DNA from: Candidatus Methylophosphatis haderslevensis
Lineage (GTDB): Bacteria; Pseudomonadota; Gammaproteobacteria; Burkholderiales; Rhodocyclaceae
Direction: 5' to 3'
NCBI GenBank assembly: GCA_016711925.1
Contig: JADJSA010000007.1
Coordinates: 164,375-228,374 of the forward strand
Length of the DNA: 64,000 bases
How positions within the stretch are numbered: position 1 is the stretch's first letter; each line of letters begins with the position of its first letter. The notes below the pieces were generated by a model. It saw only the letters and a program-made list of their open reading frames with translations, searched no databases and was not told the DNA's origin. Shown here piece by piece: positions 50,108-60,691 of the stretch. Made by a program: the position numbers and the translations under genes.

Positions 50108-52105
50108 ATGTTCGCGAAAATCCTGGTTGCCAATCGCGGCGAGATCGCCTGCCGCGTGATCAAGACCGCGCACCGTCTCGGGATCGCCACCGTGGCGGTG
50201 TACTCGCAAGCCGATGCGAACGCGCGCCATGTGCGCATGGCCGGCGAAGCGGTGGTGATAGGCGCGGCGCCGGCGCGCGAGAGTTACCTGGCCGCAGAGC
50301 GCATCGTTGCCGCGGCCCGCCAGACTGGCGCCGAGGCGATCCATCCCGGCTACGGCTTCCTGGCCGAGAACGAGGGCTTCGCCGCCGCCTGTGCCGCCAG
50401 CGGCCTGGTCTTCATCGGCCCGCCGGTCGCGGCGATCCGCGCCATGGGTTCGAAGAGCGCGGCCAAGGCGCTGATGGAGGCGGCCGGCGTACCGCTGACG
50501 CCCGGCTACCACGGCGCCAACCAGGACGCCGATTTCCTGCGCGGCGAGGCCGAGCGCATCGGCTACCCGGTGCTGATCAAGGCCAGCGCCGGTGGCGGCG
50601 GCAAGGGCATGCGGCGGGTCGAGCGGGCGGACGACTTCGCCGCTGCGCTCGCCTCGTGCCAGCGCGAAGCCGGTTCGTCCTTCGGCGACGACCGCGTGCT
50701 GGTGGAAAAATACGTGATCCGGCCGCGCCATATCGAAATCCAGGTGTTCGGCGATGCCCATGGCAATTGCATCCACCTGTTCGAGCGCGATTGCTCGGTG
50801 CAGCGGCGCCACCAGAAAGTGCTCGAGGAAGCCCCGGCACCCGGCATGACCGCAGAGCGGCGTGCCGCGATGGGCAAGGCGGCGGTCGACGCGGCGCGGG
50901 CGGTCGGCTATGTCGGTGCGGGCACGGTGGAATTCATCGTCGATAAGGACGGCGGCTTTCACTTCATGGAGATGAACACCCGCCTGCAGGTCGAACACCC
51001 GGTCACCGAAATGATCACCGGCCTCGATCTGGTCGAGTGGCAACTGCGCGTTGCCGCCGGCGAGCGCCTGCCGCTGACGCAGGAGCAGGTGACGATCCGC
51101 GGCCATGCGCTGGAGGCGCGCGTCTATGCCGAAGACCCCGACAACGGGTTCCTGCCGTCGACCGGCCGGCTGATCCATCTGGCGCCGCCGCCGGAGTCGG
51201 CGCAGGTGCGCGTGGATACCGGCGTCGAGCAGGACGACGAGATCACGCCGCACTACGACCCGATGATCGCCAAGCTGATCGTCTGGGGCCAGGATCGCGA
51301 CAGCGCGCGGGCGCGCATGCTGCAGGCGCTGGCGCAGTACCGCGTCGTCGGCGTGGCCAACAACATCGATTTCCTGTCGCGGCTGGTTGCGTGCCCGGCC
51401 TTTGCCCAGGCGGATCTCGATACCGGCTTGATCGAGCGCGAGCGCGATTTCCTGTTCGCCGCCAGCGGCGGCCCGCCGCGCGACGTCCTGCTGGTCGCCG
51501 CGCTGGCCACCCTGCTGCGCGAGCAGGCGCTGGCCGACCAGCGGGCGGCGCGCCATGCCGACCCGCATTCGCCCTGGCATCGGCGCGACGGCTGGCGGCT
51601 CAATTCCCAGGCCCGCCGCGCGCTGCTGTTCCGCTCCGGCGAACAGGAGAAAGTGGTCGGCGTGCGCTACGCGCCGGCCGGCTACCTCCTCGACCTTGAT
51701 GGTCAGGTTACCGCGGTGCGCGGCGAACTGGGCGCCAATGGCAGCCTGTGGGCCGACCTCGGCGGTCTGCGGCTGGAGGCCGTGGTGGTAGTGGCCGCCG
51801 AGAAGCGCCACGTCTTCCTGCACGGCCGTGCCTGGCTGCTGGTGCGGGTCGATCCGCTCGGCCATGCGGGCGAGGCGGGCGCGGCCGAGGGCGGGCTGGT
51901 CGCGCCGATGCCCGGCAAGGTGATCGCGTTGATCGCCCGCGCCGGCGAGGCGGTGGCGAAGGGTGCGCCGCTGCTGGTTCTGGAAGCGATGAAGATGGAG
52001 CACACGATAGCCGCGCCGCGCGACGGCGTCGTCAGGGCGTTCCGTTATGCCGTCGGCGAGCAGGTGGCCGATGGCGCGGAACTCGTGGACTTCGCCGCTG
52101 CCTGA
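50108..52105 (+). CDS. mccA: Methylcrotonyl-CoA carboxylase alpha (biotin) subunit
   Basis: 665 residues. Biotin carboxylase domain: KILVANRGEIACRVI, ASAGGGGKGMRRVE (ATP loop), RDCSVQRRHQKVLEEAP, EMNTRLQVEHPVTEMITG. A central BT-type region precedes the C-terminal biotinyl domain with APMPGKVIALIA and the biotin lysine in LLVLEAMKMEHTI. The enzyme carboxylates 3-methylcrotonyl-CoA to 3-methylglutaconyl-CoA. It starts five bases after mccB. Substrate choice over acetyl- or propionyl-CoA is inferred from the ivd-mccB context. Confidence 0.92.
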   Translation: MFAKILVANRGEIACRVIKTAHRLGIATVAVYSQADANARHVRMAGEAVVIGAAPARESYLAAERIVAAARQTGAEAIHPGYGFLAENEGFAAACAASGLVFIGPPVAAIRAMGSKSAAKALMEAAGVPLTPGYHGANQDADFLRGEAERIGYPVLIKASAGGGGKGMRRVERADDFAAALASCQREAGSSFGDDRVLVEKYVIRPRHIEIQVFGDAHGNCIHLFERDCSVQRRHQKVLEEAPAPGMTAERRAAMGKAAVDAARAVGYVGAGTVEFIVDKDGGFHFMEMNTRLQVEHPVTEMITGLDLVEWQLRVAAGERLPLTQEQVTIRGHALEARVYAEDPDNGFLPSTGRLIHLAPPPESAQVRVDTGVEQDDEITPHYDPMIAKLIVWGQDRDSARARMLQALAQYRVVGVANNIDFLSRLVACPAFAQADLDTGLIERERDFLFAASGGPPRDVLLVAALATLLREQALADQRAARHADPHSPWHRRDGWRLNSQARRALLFRSGEQEKVVGVRYAPAGYLLDLDGQVTAVRGELGANGSLWADLGGLRLEAVVVVAAEKRHVFLHGRAWLLVRVDPLGHAGEAGAAEGGLVAPMPGKVIALIARAGEAVAKGAPLLVLEAMKMEHTIAAPRDGVVRAFRYAVGEQVADGAELVDFAAA

Positions 52106-52116
52106 AAGCGCGGATC

Positions 52117-54108
<1,992 letters not shown>

Positions 54109-54206
54109 TGCGCATGTCGTTCAGCCACCTCGCGACGGGTCGCACGGCTTGGTCGATAACGGGCTCAACGTCGCGGAGGACGAGAGAACGTGTAACGCAC
54201 CACGCC

Positions 54207-54316
54207 GGAGGCCGCATGGAAAGGAACTCTGCAGCCAGCGCATCGCCAGAAGCGCCATTTCATGCGGCTCCTGGCGATGTGGCATGCGCAGAGCGCCTAT
54301 CCATGCGGGTTGCGGA
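54207..54316. repeat. Dispersed ~109-bp palindromic repeat, copy G
   Basis: Begins GAGGCCGCATGGAAAGGAAC and ends CAGAGCGCCTATCCATGCGG. A perfect nine-base inner stem (CATCGCCAG with CTGGCGATG) is visible. It lies ~100 bases beyond acetoacetyl-CoA synthetase. Confidence 0.85.
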
Positions 54317-54429
54317 CGAATCGGCGCCAAGGCGCAAGGCGGATGTCGGGACTTTTCTGGCTACCCGAAGAAACTATTCGACCACGGCCCCTTTGATTCG
54401 CGCGGGCACACGAGTGTGCCCAGGAATTC

Positions 54430-54573
54430 ATGGCGCGGGTGGCCAGGATCGATGTTCTGCGCTGCCCGTGTTGCCAGGTGGGCCGCTTGCGCGTGATTGC
54501 GCTGCAGCCCGGGCGAGCGCGATTGCCGGCGCCGCTGCCGATGCCATCGGCGCGCAGTCGCGGGCCACCGTGA
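54430..54573 (+). pseudogene. Possible transposase C-terminal remnant
   Basis: A 47-codon frame: MARVARIDVLRCPCCQVGRLRVIALQ, then RARLPAPLPM and a final RGPP. The CPCC zinc-ribbon and the RGPP end resemble C-termini of some transposases, but the rest is absent. It marks the left border of a lower-GC accessory patch. Hairpins occur on both sides (54404-54421 and 54610-54627); otherwise 54574-54957 shows no gene. Confidence 0.3.
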
Positions 54574-54957
54574 ACGCTCGCCTTGCCACCTTTCTTGAAT
54601 TGACTTGTCGAGCGTCTATCGACGCTCGCCGGCGCCCTGCATGCCGGCGCAAAATTCCACTGCCTGGATCAGCACGCCAAGGGGCTTATCCACAGGAACG
54701 CCTTCGATTTGCGCGCTGCCAGAGGACGCTGTGGCAACCCAAACGCCAAGTTTCGGAGCATAATTTGCCCTTGCCGGCAGCGGGGTACTGACCAATCCCC
54801 TATGCCACCCCCGTCCATCCGGGACGGCGGTTCAGTCCAACAAGGTTTATCTGCCGCGTATGACTTCAGTGCCTCATCCAAACATCGGCGCGCGGCAGAT
54901 AAGCGCTGTTCGTTCGCCATCACTCAACGACCTTCTTCAGCTATTCAAGGGATCTTT

Positions 54958-55560
54958 ATGAGCGATCTGCCGCGAGTGTTTGTTGCTTCTTCCCGGGAGG
55001 CACTTCAGATCGCAGAGGCGGTCAGCATTCGTCTAGAGCACGACACCAAGGTAAAGCTGTGGGATAACGCTTTTGAGTTGTCAAGCCTCACGCTGCCCGC
55101 GTTGCTCGGAAGAACGCAAGAAACAGATTTCGCTGTTTTCGTCTTTCACAAGGATGACAAAGTCATCATTCGCGGCAACGAGTTCAGTTCTGTACGCGAC
55201 AACGTGCTGTTTGAGTTGGGCCTTTTCATAGGCGCTCTCGGAATCGAAAAGTGCTTTGTGCTTTTTCCGAAATCAGTGGAAGGGGAGTTCCGCCTTCCGA
55301 CGGACTTAGCGGGGCTCACAGTGGCCGCGTATGACGATTCTCTAGAAGATATGGTCGATGCGGTCACCACATGCTGCGCCAGAATCAAACAAGCAATTAA
55401 GAAATCTGTTGCGGCTGAGACGGCCCCCAAACAGGAGTCAGCAGCAGGCCGGGATACCACGCAGGTTTTGCAATCGGAGTTATGGCACTCACGAATTGAT
55501 CTACAACGCGCGAATGAACAGGTATCAGCGTTGCACAGCGCATTGCGGCCCACTTCCTAG
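54958..55560 (+). CDS. TIR-like domain protein (predicted NAD-cleaving defence effector), probably truncated by a frameshift
   Basis: 200 residues in lower-GC DNA. The TIR-like nucleotide-binding fold of the CAP12/Pycsar effector type is seen: RVFVASSREALQIAEAVSIRLEHD, VKLWDNAFELSSLTLPALL, DFAVFVFHKDDKV, and SVRDNVLFELGLFIGALG with the conserved glutamate (FELG). In anti-phage systems such domains degrade NAD+ when triggered by a cyclic nucleotide. No nucleotide cyclase lies nearby, so it may be a solitary effector. A coding-looking stretch continues in another frame after the stop. Confidence 0.72.
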   Translation: MSDLPRVFVASSREALQIAEAVSIRLEHDTKVKLWDNAFELSSLTLPALLGRTQETDFAVFVFHKDDKVIIRGNEFSSVRDNVLFELGLFIGALGIEKCFVLFPKSVEGEFRLPTDLAGLTVAAYDDSLEDMVDAVTTCCARIKQAIKKSVAAETAPKQESAAGRDTTQVLQSELWHSRIDLQRANEQVSALHSALRPTS

Positions 55561-55811
55561 CGATTGCCAAGCCGGCAACAGAAAAAGAGATTCAGCGCTG
55601 GGAAGAAGGCGCGAAAGAGAGTTACACCAATGTCCCCAAGATCGGCAGTCGAAACACATTCTTTGTTGATCGCGACCTCATCATCCCGGCCTTCTATGGA
55701 GCCAGCTCCATATCTGTAATCGTTGCCCCAGGGGTCAAAGTATTTGGGCTGGATCAATGGAGCCGCAACACCGTTTATTTTCTAGACGGGTATCGCATGT
55801 ACGGGCGGTGA
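55518..55811 (+). pseudogene. Out-of-frame continuation of the TIR-like gene
   Basis: In the frame one base back, the DNA reads ISVAQRIAAHFLAIAKPATEK, then RWEEGAKESYTNVPKIGSRN, FFVDRDLIIPAFYGASSIS and DQWSRNTVYFLDGYRMYGR before a stop at 55811. There is no start codon of its own. It is most simply the C-terminal domain of the TIR-like protein, cut off by a one-base change between about 55515 and 55560. The family of this part is not recognised. Confidence 0.5.
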
Positions 55812-55825
55812 TGCCCGGCTCAGAT

Positions 55826-55940
55826 AAAGGGGTCAGGCTCAATGGGGAAAAGGGGCCAGGCTCAAGTTTTCTGGCATAGCCTGATATCCGCGCCACCCTC
55901 AAGTGAAAAGGAAGTGAAGGCGAAAAGGGCCAGGCTCGAG
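55826..55940. repeat. Three copies of an AAAGGGGYCAGGCTC motif
   Basis: Copies at 55826-55842, 55848-55866 and 55921-55940 share GGGYCAGGCTCRA. A fourth copy stands at 56353-56372, on the far side of the membrane-protein gene. Motifs of this kind occur around REP-associated elements in related bacteria. Confidence 0.65.
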
Positions 55941-55946
55941 GTATCG

Positions 55947-56375
55947 ATGACCTTCGGTTTTCGGAAGAATGGCTTCGCCCGGACTGCCGTTCCTTTCTTG
56001 TGCGGTGCGGCCTCATTTTTCCTGGTTTGGATTTTGGACCTGGCGCTCGAACCGAAATCGTTTCTTTCTCTTGTTCTTGTTGAGGCGGGGTTGTTTGCTC
56101 TTGCCTGTGTAGTGGCTTGCGCATTTACGTCTGGGCAACCTTTCCGCACCGCTGGATTGGGGGTGGCGGGCGTTTTCGCGGCGGTGATTGCAGAAATCAT
56201 CATTCATCCGACGATCGAAGGAGGTTATGAGCGCAACCTATTTCCACTTGAAATTGCTTTTCATATGCTTGTAGCTAGCCCAAGCTTTCTGTTGATCGCG
56301 GTTGCTTGGAGAGTTTGTTTTGGCCCCGACACGAAGAGGCTAAAGCAAGGGCAAAATGGGTCAGGCTCGAGCTAA
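55947..56375 (+). CDS. Hypothetical membrane protein between CAGGCTC motifs
   Basis: 142 residues: MTFGFRKNGFARTAVPFLCG, then about four membrane spans (AASFFLVWILDLAL; VLVEAGLFALACVVACAF; LGVAGVFAAVIAEIII; FHMLVASPSFLLIAVAWRVCF) and a hydrophilic tail. Codon use and GC are lower than in the core genes. An upstream ATG (55842) lies inside the repeat motif and is less likely. The last codons are made by the fourth motif copy, so this copy may have replaced the original 3' end. No family is recognised. Confidence 0.55.
   Translation: MTFGFRKNGFARTAVPFLCGAASFFLVWILDLALEPKSFLSLVLVEAGLFALACVVACAFTSGQPFRTAGLGVAGVFAAVIAEIIIHPTIEGGYERNLFPLEIAFHMLVASPSFLLIAVAWRVCFGPDTKRLKQGQNGSGSS
56353..56372. repeat. 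Fourth CAGGCTC motif
   Basis: AAAATGGGTCAGGCTCGAGC, same orientation as the three upstream copies; together they bracket the membrane-protein gene. Confidence 0.6.
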
Positions 56376-56498
56376 CTGGCGCGTTCCCCGTTTTGGCGCT
56401 GCCGCGCCCAACCGGGTCGACCCGTCGTCCGCTTGCGTTGTATTGAGGCAGTAGAAATACCCGCGAAGCGGCGGGATTTGCAAAGGGCAACCACACAG

Positions 56499-57086
56499 AT
56501 GCAACAGTTTGCCGCGACGCGTCGTCGTTTCCGGGGACTTCCACGCTCTGGCCTGACCGCGCACGTTGCGCCTGAGCTTTCGCCCTTCTGCGAACATGAC
56601 GCCACGGAGTTCGCTCTTGCCGCCAGCAAGAGCAAGTCGTTTCATCATGGCTGGGTCTATCCACCCACCACAACGAGCGAGGCCGAAGAACTCGCCAGAC
56701 GGCGACAGGGGCCGGCCGACTTCGGCTACCTGATCCGCGACCAGGAAAGCGGCAAAGCCGCGGGCTACATCGAGATCACGAATATCGTTCGCGGCCCCTT
56801 GCAGAGCGGCTACCTCGGCTACTACATGTTCGAGGGGTATGAACGCCGGGGCTACATGAAATGGGCGCTTGGCGTCATCATTCAGCGCGCCTGGAAGGAA
56901 CTGAAGCTGCATCGCCTCGAAGCCAACATTCAGCCTGGCAATACTGCGTCGATCGAGTTGGTCAGAGCCTTGGGCTTCCTGAAAGAGGGATACTCGCCAG
57001 AATATCTGAAGCTGGGCGGGCGATGGCGCGACCACGAGCGCTGGGCGATCCAGCGCGATGGGCAGGGCGGCCTTTCAAGTCGCTAG
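56499..57086 (+). CDS. GNAT acetyltransferase, RimJ/RimL-like
   Basis: About 195 residues. RimJ-type pattern: FRGLPRSGLTAHVAPELSPF, WVYPPTTTSEAEELARRR, FGYLIRDQESGKAAGYIEITNIVRG, SGYLGYYMFEGYERRGYMKWALGVII (acetyl-CoA loop), LKLHRLEANIQPGNTASIELVRALGFLKEGY and YLKLGGRWRDHERWA. RimJ/RimL enzymes acetylate N-termini of ribosomal proteins or neutralise toxins and antibiotics; the acceptor here is unknown. The ATG at 56499 is chosen over an upstream TTG. It closes the accessory patch. Confidence 0.75.
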   Translation: MQQFAATRRRFRGLPRSGLTAHVAPELSPFCEHDATEFALAASKSKSFHHGWVYPPTTTSEAEELARRRQGPADFGYLIRDQESGKAAGYIEITNIVRGPLQSGYLGYYMFEGYERRGYMKWALGVIIQRAWKELKLHRLEANIQPGNTASIELVRALGFLKEGYSPEYLKLGGRWRDHERWAIQRDGQGGLSSR

Positions 57087-57367
57087 ATTTGCGTGATTGG
57101 TTTGCGATAACTGCCGGGAAGGTGCGCCTCGGCGATCTGCGGCGATGGGCCGATTACTTCGTCCGACCCTTCCGTCGCGAGGTCTGGCGCCGGCCCTTTT
57201 TCCGGCCATGGTGGTTGGGTCAATCCGGCCAACGCGCATCCGGATCAAGTGAAGGCAGCGCGGGTGGTTCCGGTTGACGGTCGGACGCCGGCGAGCGCAA
57301 ACCGCGACAATCGCTGGTTGGATCGCCGGCGGAGCGCAAGCGCAGGGTTTGATTTGCCCGCCGCGCC

Positions 57368-57476
57368 AGAAGCCGCATGGAATGGACTTCTGCAGGCTGT
57401 GCATGGCCAGGAGCGCCATTTCATGAGGCTCCTGGCGGGGTGGCATGCGCGGATCGCCGTTTGATGCGGCTTGCGG
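57368..57476. repeat. Dispersed ~109-bp palindromic repeat, copy H
   Basis: Begins AGAAGCCGCATGGAATGGAC and ends GGATCGCCGTTTGATGCGG. A nine-base inner stem (GCCAGGAGC with GCTCCTGGC) is present. The rest of 57087-57694 shows no gene. Confidence 0.85.
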
Positions 57477-57694
57477 GCGAATCGGCGCTATGATCCGGGG
57501 CCAGTTTGGGATCGTCTCCGGCTATCTGCCAATCCCCCGCCGTTGGCCGCTTTGCCTGGTGATTCGACGCGATCGCCCGGCGTGCAAGTCCGTTCGGTTC
57601 GCGATGGGCCGTGTACAGTGCGGAGTGGACAGTGCGAAGCGGAAACGGATGTGTTGCCTCGGGGAACGATCTTGTGGCCGCCGGGAGTACCGAA

Positions 57695-58888
57695 ATGACG
57701 AATTTGAACGCAGCTTTCAACTGGCGCGATCCGCTGCTGCTGGAGGCGCAGATCTCGAGCGAAGAGCGCATGGTGCGCGACACCGCGCAGGCGTATGCGC
57801 AGGGCCGGCTCGCGCCGCGCGTGCTGGAGGCGTTTCGCCACGAATCGACCGACATCGCGATTTTTCGCGAGATGGGCGAACTCGGCCTGCTCGGCGCGAC
57901 CATTCCGGAAGAGTACGGCGGCGCCGGCCTCAACTACGTGAGTTACGGGCTGATCGCGCGCGAGGTCGAGCGCGTCGATTCCGGCTACCGCTCGATGATG
58001 AGCGTGCAGTCGTCGCTGGTGATGCTGCCGATCTTCGAGTTCGGTTCCGAGGCGCAGCGGCGCAAGTATCTGCCGAAGCTCGCGAGCGGCGAATGGATCG
58101 GCTGCTTCGGCCTCACCGAGCCGGACCACGGCTCCGACCCCGGATCGATGGTTACGCGGGCGAAGCGGCTGCCGGGCGGCTACAGCCTTTGCGGCAGCAA
58201 GATGTGGATCACCAACAGCCCGATCGCCGACGTGTTCGTGGTGTGGGCCAAGCTGGAGGAAGACGGTCGCGACCACATTCGCGGCTTCGTGCTGGAGAAG
58301 GGCTGGAAGGGCTTGAGCGCGCCGGTGATCCACGGCAAGGTCGGGCTGCGTGCCTCGATCACCGGCGAGATCGTGATGGACGAGGTGTTCGTGCCCGAGG
58401 ACAACGTCTTTCCGGAAGTGCGCGGGCTCAAGGGGCCGTTCGCCTGCCTGAATTCGGCGCGCTACGGCATCAGTTGGGGTGCGCTCGGCGCGGCCGAGGA
58501 TTGCTGGCTGCGCGCGCGCCAGTATGTGCTGGACCGCAAGCAGTTCGGCCGGCCGCTGGCGGCGAACCAGCTTGTGCAGAAAAAGCTCGCCGACATGCAG
58601 AGCGAAATTGCGCTCGGCCTGCAAGGCTGTCTGCGCCTGGGGCGGATGAAGGACGAAGGCACGGCGGCGGTGGAGATCACGTCGATCATGAAGCGCAACT
58701 CGTGCGGCAAGGCGCTGGAGATCGCACGCATGGCGCGCGACATGATGGGCGGCAACGGCATCTCGGATGAGTTCGGCGTCGCGCGCCACCTGGTGAACCT
58801 CGAAGTGGTGAACACGTACGAAGGCACGCACGACATTCACGCGCTGATACTCGGCCGCGCGCAGACCGGCATCCAGGCTTTCTGCTGA
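57695..58888 (+). CDS. gcdH: Glutaryl-CoA dehydrogenase
   Basis: 397 residues, acyl-CoA dehydrogenase family with glutaryl-CoA signatures: MTNLNAAFNWRDPLLLEAQISSEERMV, IPEEYGGAGLNYVSYGLIAREVERVDSGYRSMMSVQSSL, CFGLTEPDHGSDPGSM, the catalytic glutamate region TYEGTHDIHALILGRAQTG. It oxidises and decarboxylates glutaryl-CoA to crotonyl-CoA in lysine, tryptophan and benzoate breakdown. The downstream CoA-transferase, five bases away, probably supplies glutaryl-CoA. Confidence 0.95.
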   Translation: MTNLNAAFNWRDPLLLEAQISSEERMVRDTAQAYAQGRLAPRVLEAFRHESTDIAIFREMGELGLLGATIPEEYGGAGLNYVSYGLIAREVERVDSGYRSMMSVQSSLVMLPIFEFGSEAQRRKYLPKLASGEWIGCFGLTEPDHGSDPGSMVTRAKRLPGGYSLCGSKMWITNSPIADVFVVWAKLEEDGRDHIRGFVLEKGWKGLSAPVIHGKVGLRASITGEIVMDEVFVPEDNVFPEVRGLKGPFACLNSARYGISWGALGAAEDCWLRARQYVLDRKQFGRPLAANQLVQKKLADMQSEIALGLQGCLRLGRMKDEGTAAVEITSIMKRNSCGKALEIARMARDMMGGNGISDEFGVARHLVNLEVVNTYEGTHDIHALILGRAQTGIQAFC

Positions 58889-58893
58889 TCGCG

Positions 58894-60132
58894 ATGGCCG
58901 GCGCACTTTCGCATCTGCGTGTGCTCGACCTCTCGCGCGTGCTGGCCGGGCCGTGGGCGAGCCAGTTGCTTGGCGATCTCGGGGCCGACGTGCTCAAGGT
59001 CGAGCGCCCGGGCAGCGGCGACGACACGCGGCACTGGGGGCCGCCGAACCTTCGCGACGGCGAAGGCCGGGATACCGGCGAGGCGGCCTACTACCTGTGC
59101 GCCAATCGCAACAAGCGCTCGGTGGCGATCGACATCACCAGGCCGGCCGGCCAGGCGCTGGTGCGCGAACTCGCGCAGCAAGCCGATGTGCTGCTGGAGA
59201 ACTACAAGGTGGGCGGGCTGGCCAAATACGGGCTGGATTACGCTGCGCTCGCCGCGGTGAATCCACGCCTCATTTACTGCTCGATCACCGGCTTCGGCCA
59301 GGATGGTCCGTATGCCAATCGTGCCGGTTACGATTTCCTGATCCAGGGCATCGGCGGACTGATGAGCGTGACCGGCGGCAGGGATGGTGAGCCCGGCGCC
59401 GGGCCGCAGAAAGTCGGCGTGGCGCTGACCGACATCCTGACGGGCTTGTATGCGACGGTGGCGATTCTGGGCGCCCTGGCGCATCGCGATCGCAGCGGGC
59501 AGGGCCAGCACATCGATCTGGCCCTGCTCGATGTCCAGGTGGCCTGCCTGGCCAACCAGGCGATGAATTACCTCACTACGGGCGTGTCGCCGAGGCGGAT
59601 GGGCAATGCGCACCCGAACATCGTGCCTTACCAGGATTTTCCGACCGCCGACGGCGACATGATTCTGGCCATCGGCAACGACAGCCAGTTCGCGAGATTC
59701 TGCGAGGTCGCGGGCCGGGCGGAACTGGCAGCGGATGCACGTTTTTCGAGCAATGCCCAGCGGGTTGCGTGGCGCGCCGAACTGATCCCGCTGCTGCGCC
59801 AGACCACCGTCATGCGCACGACGCGCGAGTGGATCGTCGCCCTCGAACAGGCAGGCGTGCCGTGCGGGCCGATCAACGATCTGGCCGGCGTGTTCGCCGA
59901 TCCGCAGGTGGTCGCGCGCGGGCTGCGCATCGAATTGCCCCACCCGCTGGCGGGCAGCGTGCCGCTGGTCGCTAACCCGATCCGCTATTCGGCGACGCCG
60001 GTCGAATACCGCAATGCGCCGCCGTTGCTCGGGCGAGATACCGCCTCGGCGTTGAGGGACTGGCTGGGTTGCGACGCTGCAAGGATTGCGGCGCTGGTTG
60101 CGCAGGGCGCGGTCGACGCGGCCGACCAATGA
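58894..60132 (+). CDS. Family III CoA-transferase paired with glutaryl-CoA dehydrogenase
   Basis: 412 residues of the CaiB/BaiF type: HLRVLDLSRVLAGPWASQLLGDLGADVLKVERPG, NRNKRSVAIDI, ADVLLENYKVGGLAKYGLDY, and the catalytic aspartate in GVALTDILTGLYA. Homologues beside gcdH act as glutarate CoA-transferases (SUGCT type), using succinyl-CoA as donor. That role is inferred from the pairing. It differs clearly from the transferases at 40-43 kb. Confidence 0.88.
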   Translation: MAGALSHLRVLDLSRVLAGPWASQLLGDLGADVLKVERPGSGDDTRHWGPPNLRDGEGRDTGEAAYYLCANRNKRSVAIDITRPAGQALVRELAQQADVLLENYKVGGLAKYGLDYAALAAVNPRLIYCSITGFGQDGPYANRAGYDFLIQGIGGLMSVTGGRDGEPGAGPQKVGVALTDILTGLYATVAILGALAHRDRSGQGQHIDLALLDVQVACLANQAMNYLTTGVSPRRMGNAHPNIVPYQDFPTADGDMILAIGNDSQFARFCEVAGRAELAADARFSSNAQRVAWRAELIPLLRQTTVMRTTREWIVALEQAGVPCGPINDLAGVFADPQVVARGLRIELPHPLAGSVPLVANPIRYSATPVEYRNAPPLLGRDTASALRDWLGCDAARIAALVAQGAVDAADQ

Positions 60133-60145
60133 CGACTTGCGGCGA

Positions 60146-60571
60146 TCAGCGCCGCGGCGGGCGCATGCGGATGGTCGCCACGTTGCCGCTGTCGGCTTCG
60201 CCCAGCAGTCGATCCACGGTCTGGATAACCGGCGTCAGGTCGCTGGTCTTCAATACCATGGCCTGGGCGCCCGCTTCGATCGCGCGGTCCCAGCCATCGG
60301 CGCAGCGCGCCCCGGTGATGATCACGATCGGCACGTCGGAGGTCGGAAAGCGCGCCCGCAGGCTGCGCGTCAGATCGTGGCCGCTCGCCCCGGGAAGGTT
60401 GAGATCGGCCACCACCAGGGACGGGCGATCGGACTTGCAGATATCGAGCGCGTCTTCGGCGTTGCCGCACTCGTCGACCCCATAACCGCGGGCCTCGAAT
60501 GCGCCGCGCAGCACGAACCTCTCGACGACATCGTCGTCAACAATGAGGATGCGTTTGGCGGTGGCGGACAT
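60146..60571 (-). CDS. Single-domain response regulator
   Basis: 141 residues, one receiver domain only: RILIVDDDVVERFVLRGAFEARGYGV with the acidic pocket, VVADLNLPGASGHDLTRSL with the phospho-acceptor aspartate, ITGAR (threonine) and MVLKTSDL (lysine). It has no output domain, as in CheY-type or PilG-type regulators that act by protein contact. No histidine kinase is adjacent. It converges with the CoA-transferase. Confidence 0.85.
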   Translation of the reverse strand: MSATAKRILIVDDDVVERFVLRGAFEARGYGVDECGNAEDALDICKSDRPSLVVADLNLPGASGHDLTRSLRARFPTSDVPIVIITGARCADGWDRAIEAGAQAMVLKTSDLTPVIQTVDRLLGEADSGNVATIRMRPPRR

Positions 60572-60691
60572 CAAAGTTCCGAATTCTGTGCGGGTGCGCT
60601 ACCGTCCAGGGCTGTCAACCAGACAGGCTTTCATGACCGGTGGCAGGCATTTCTGCCGACGCTGCGTATCATATAACTTTAGTTAAATTTC

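Noticed and set aside
48545..52105. One long frame that seems to fuse mccB and mccA
   Set aside because: The join is produced by the second frameshift in mccB, whose true end is in another frame at 50102; mccA has its own ATG at 50108. Not a genuine fusion protein.
54958..55811. Complete CBASS or Pycsar system
   Set aside because: Only a TIR-type effector is present; no nucleotide cyclase or accessory gene lies next to it.
55826..56372. CAGGCTC motifs as integron attC sites
   Set aside because: They are short, same-direction copies without the R'/R'' (RYYYAAC/GTTRRRY) ends or the long imperfect stem of attC, and no integrase is present.
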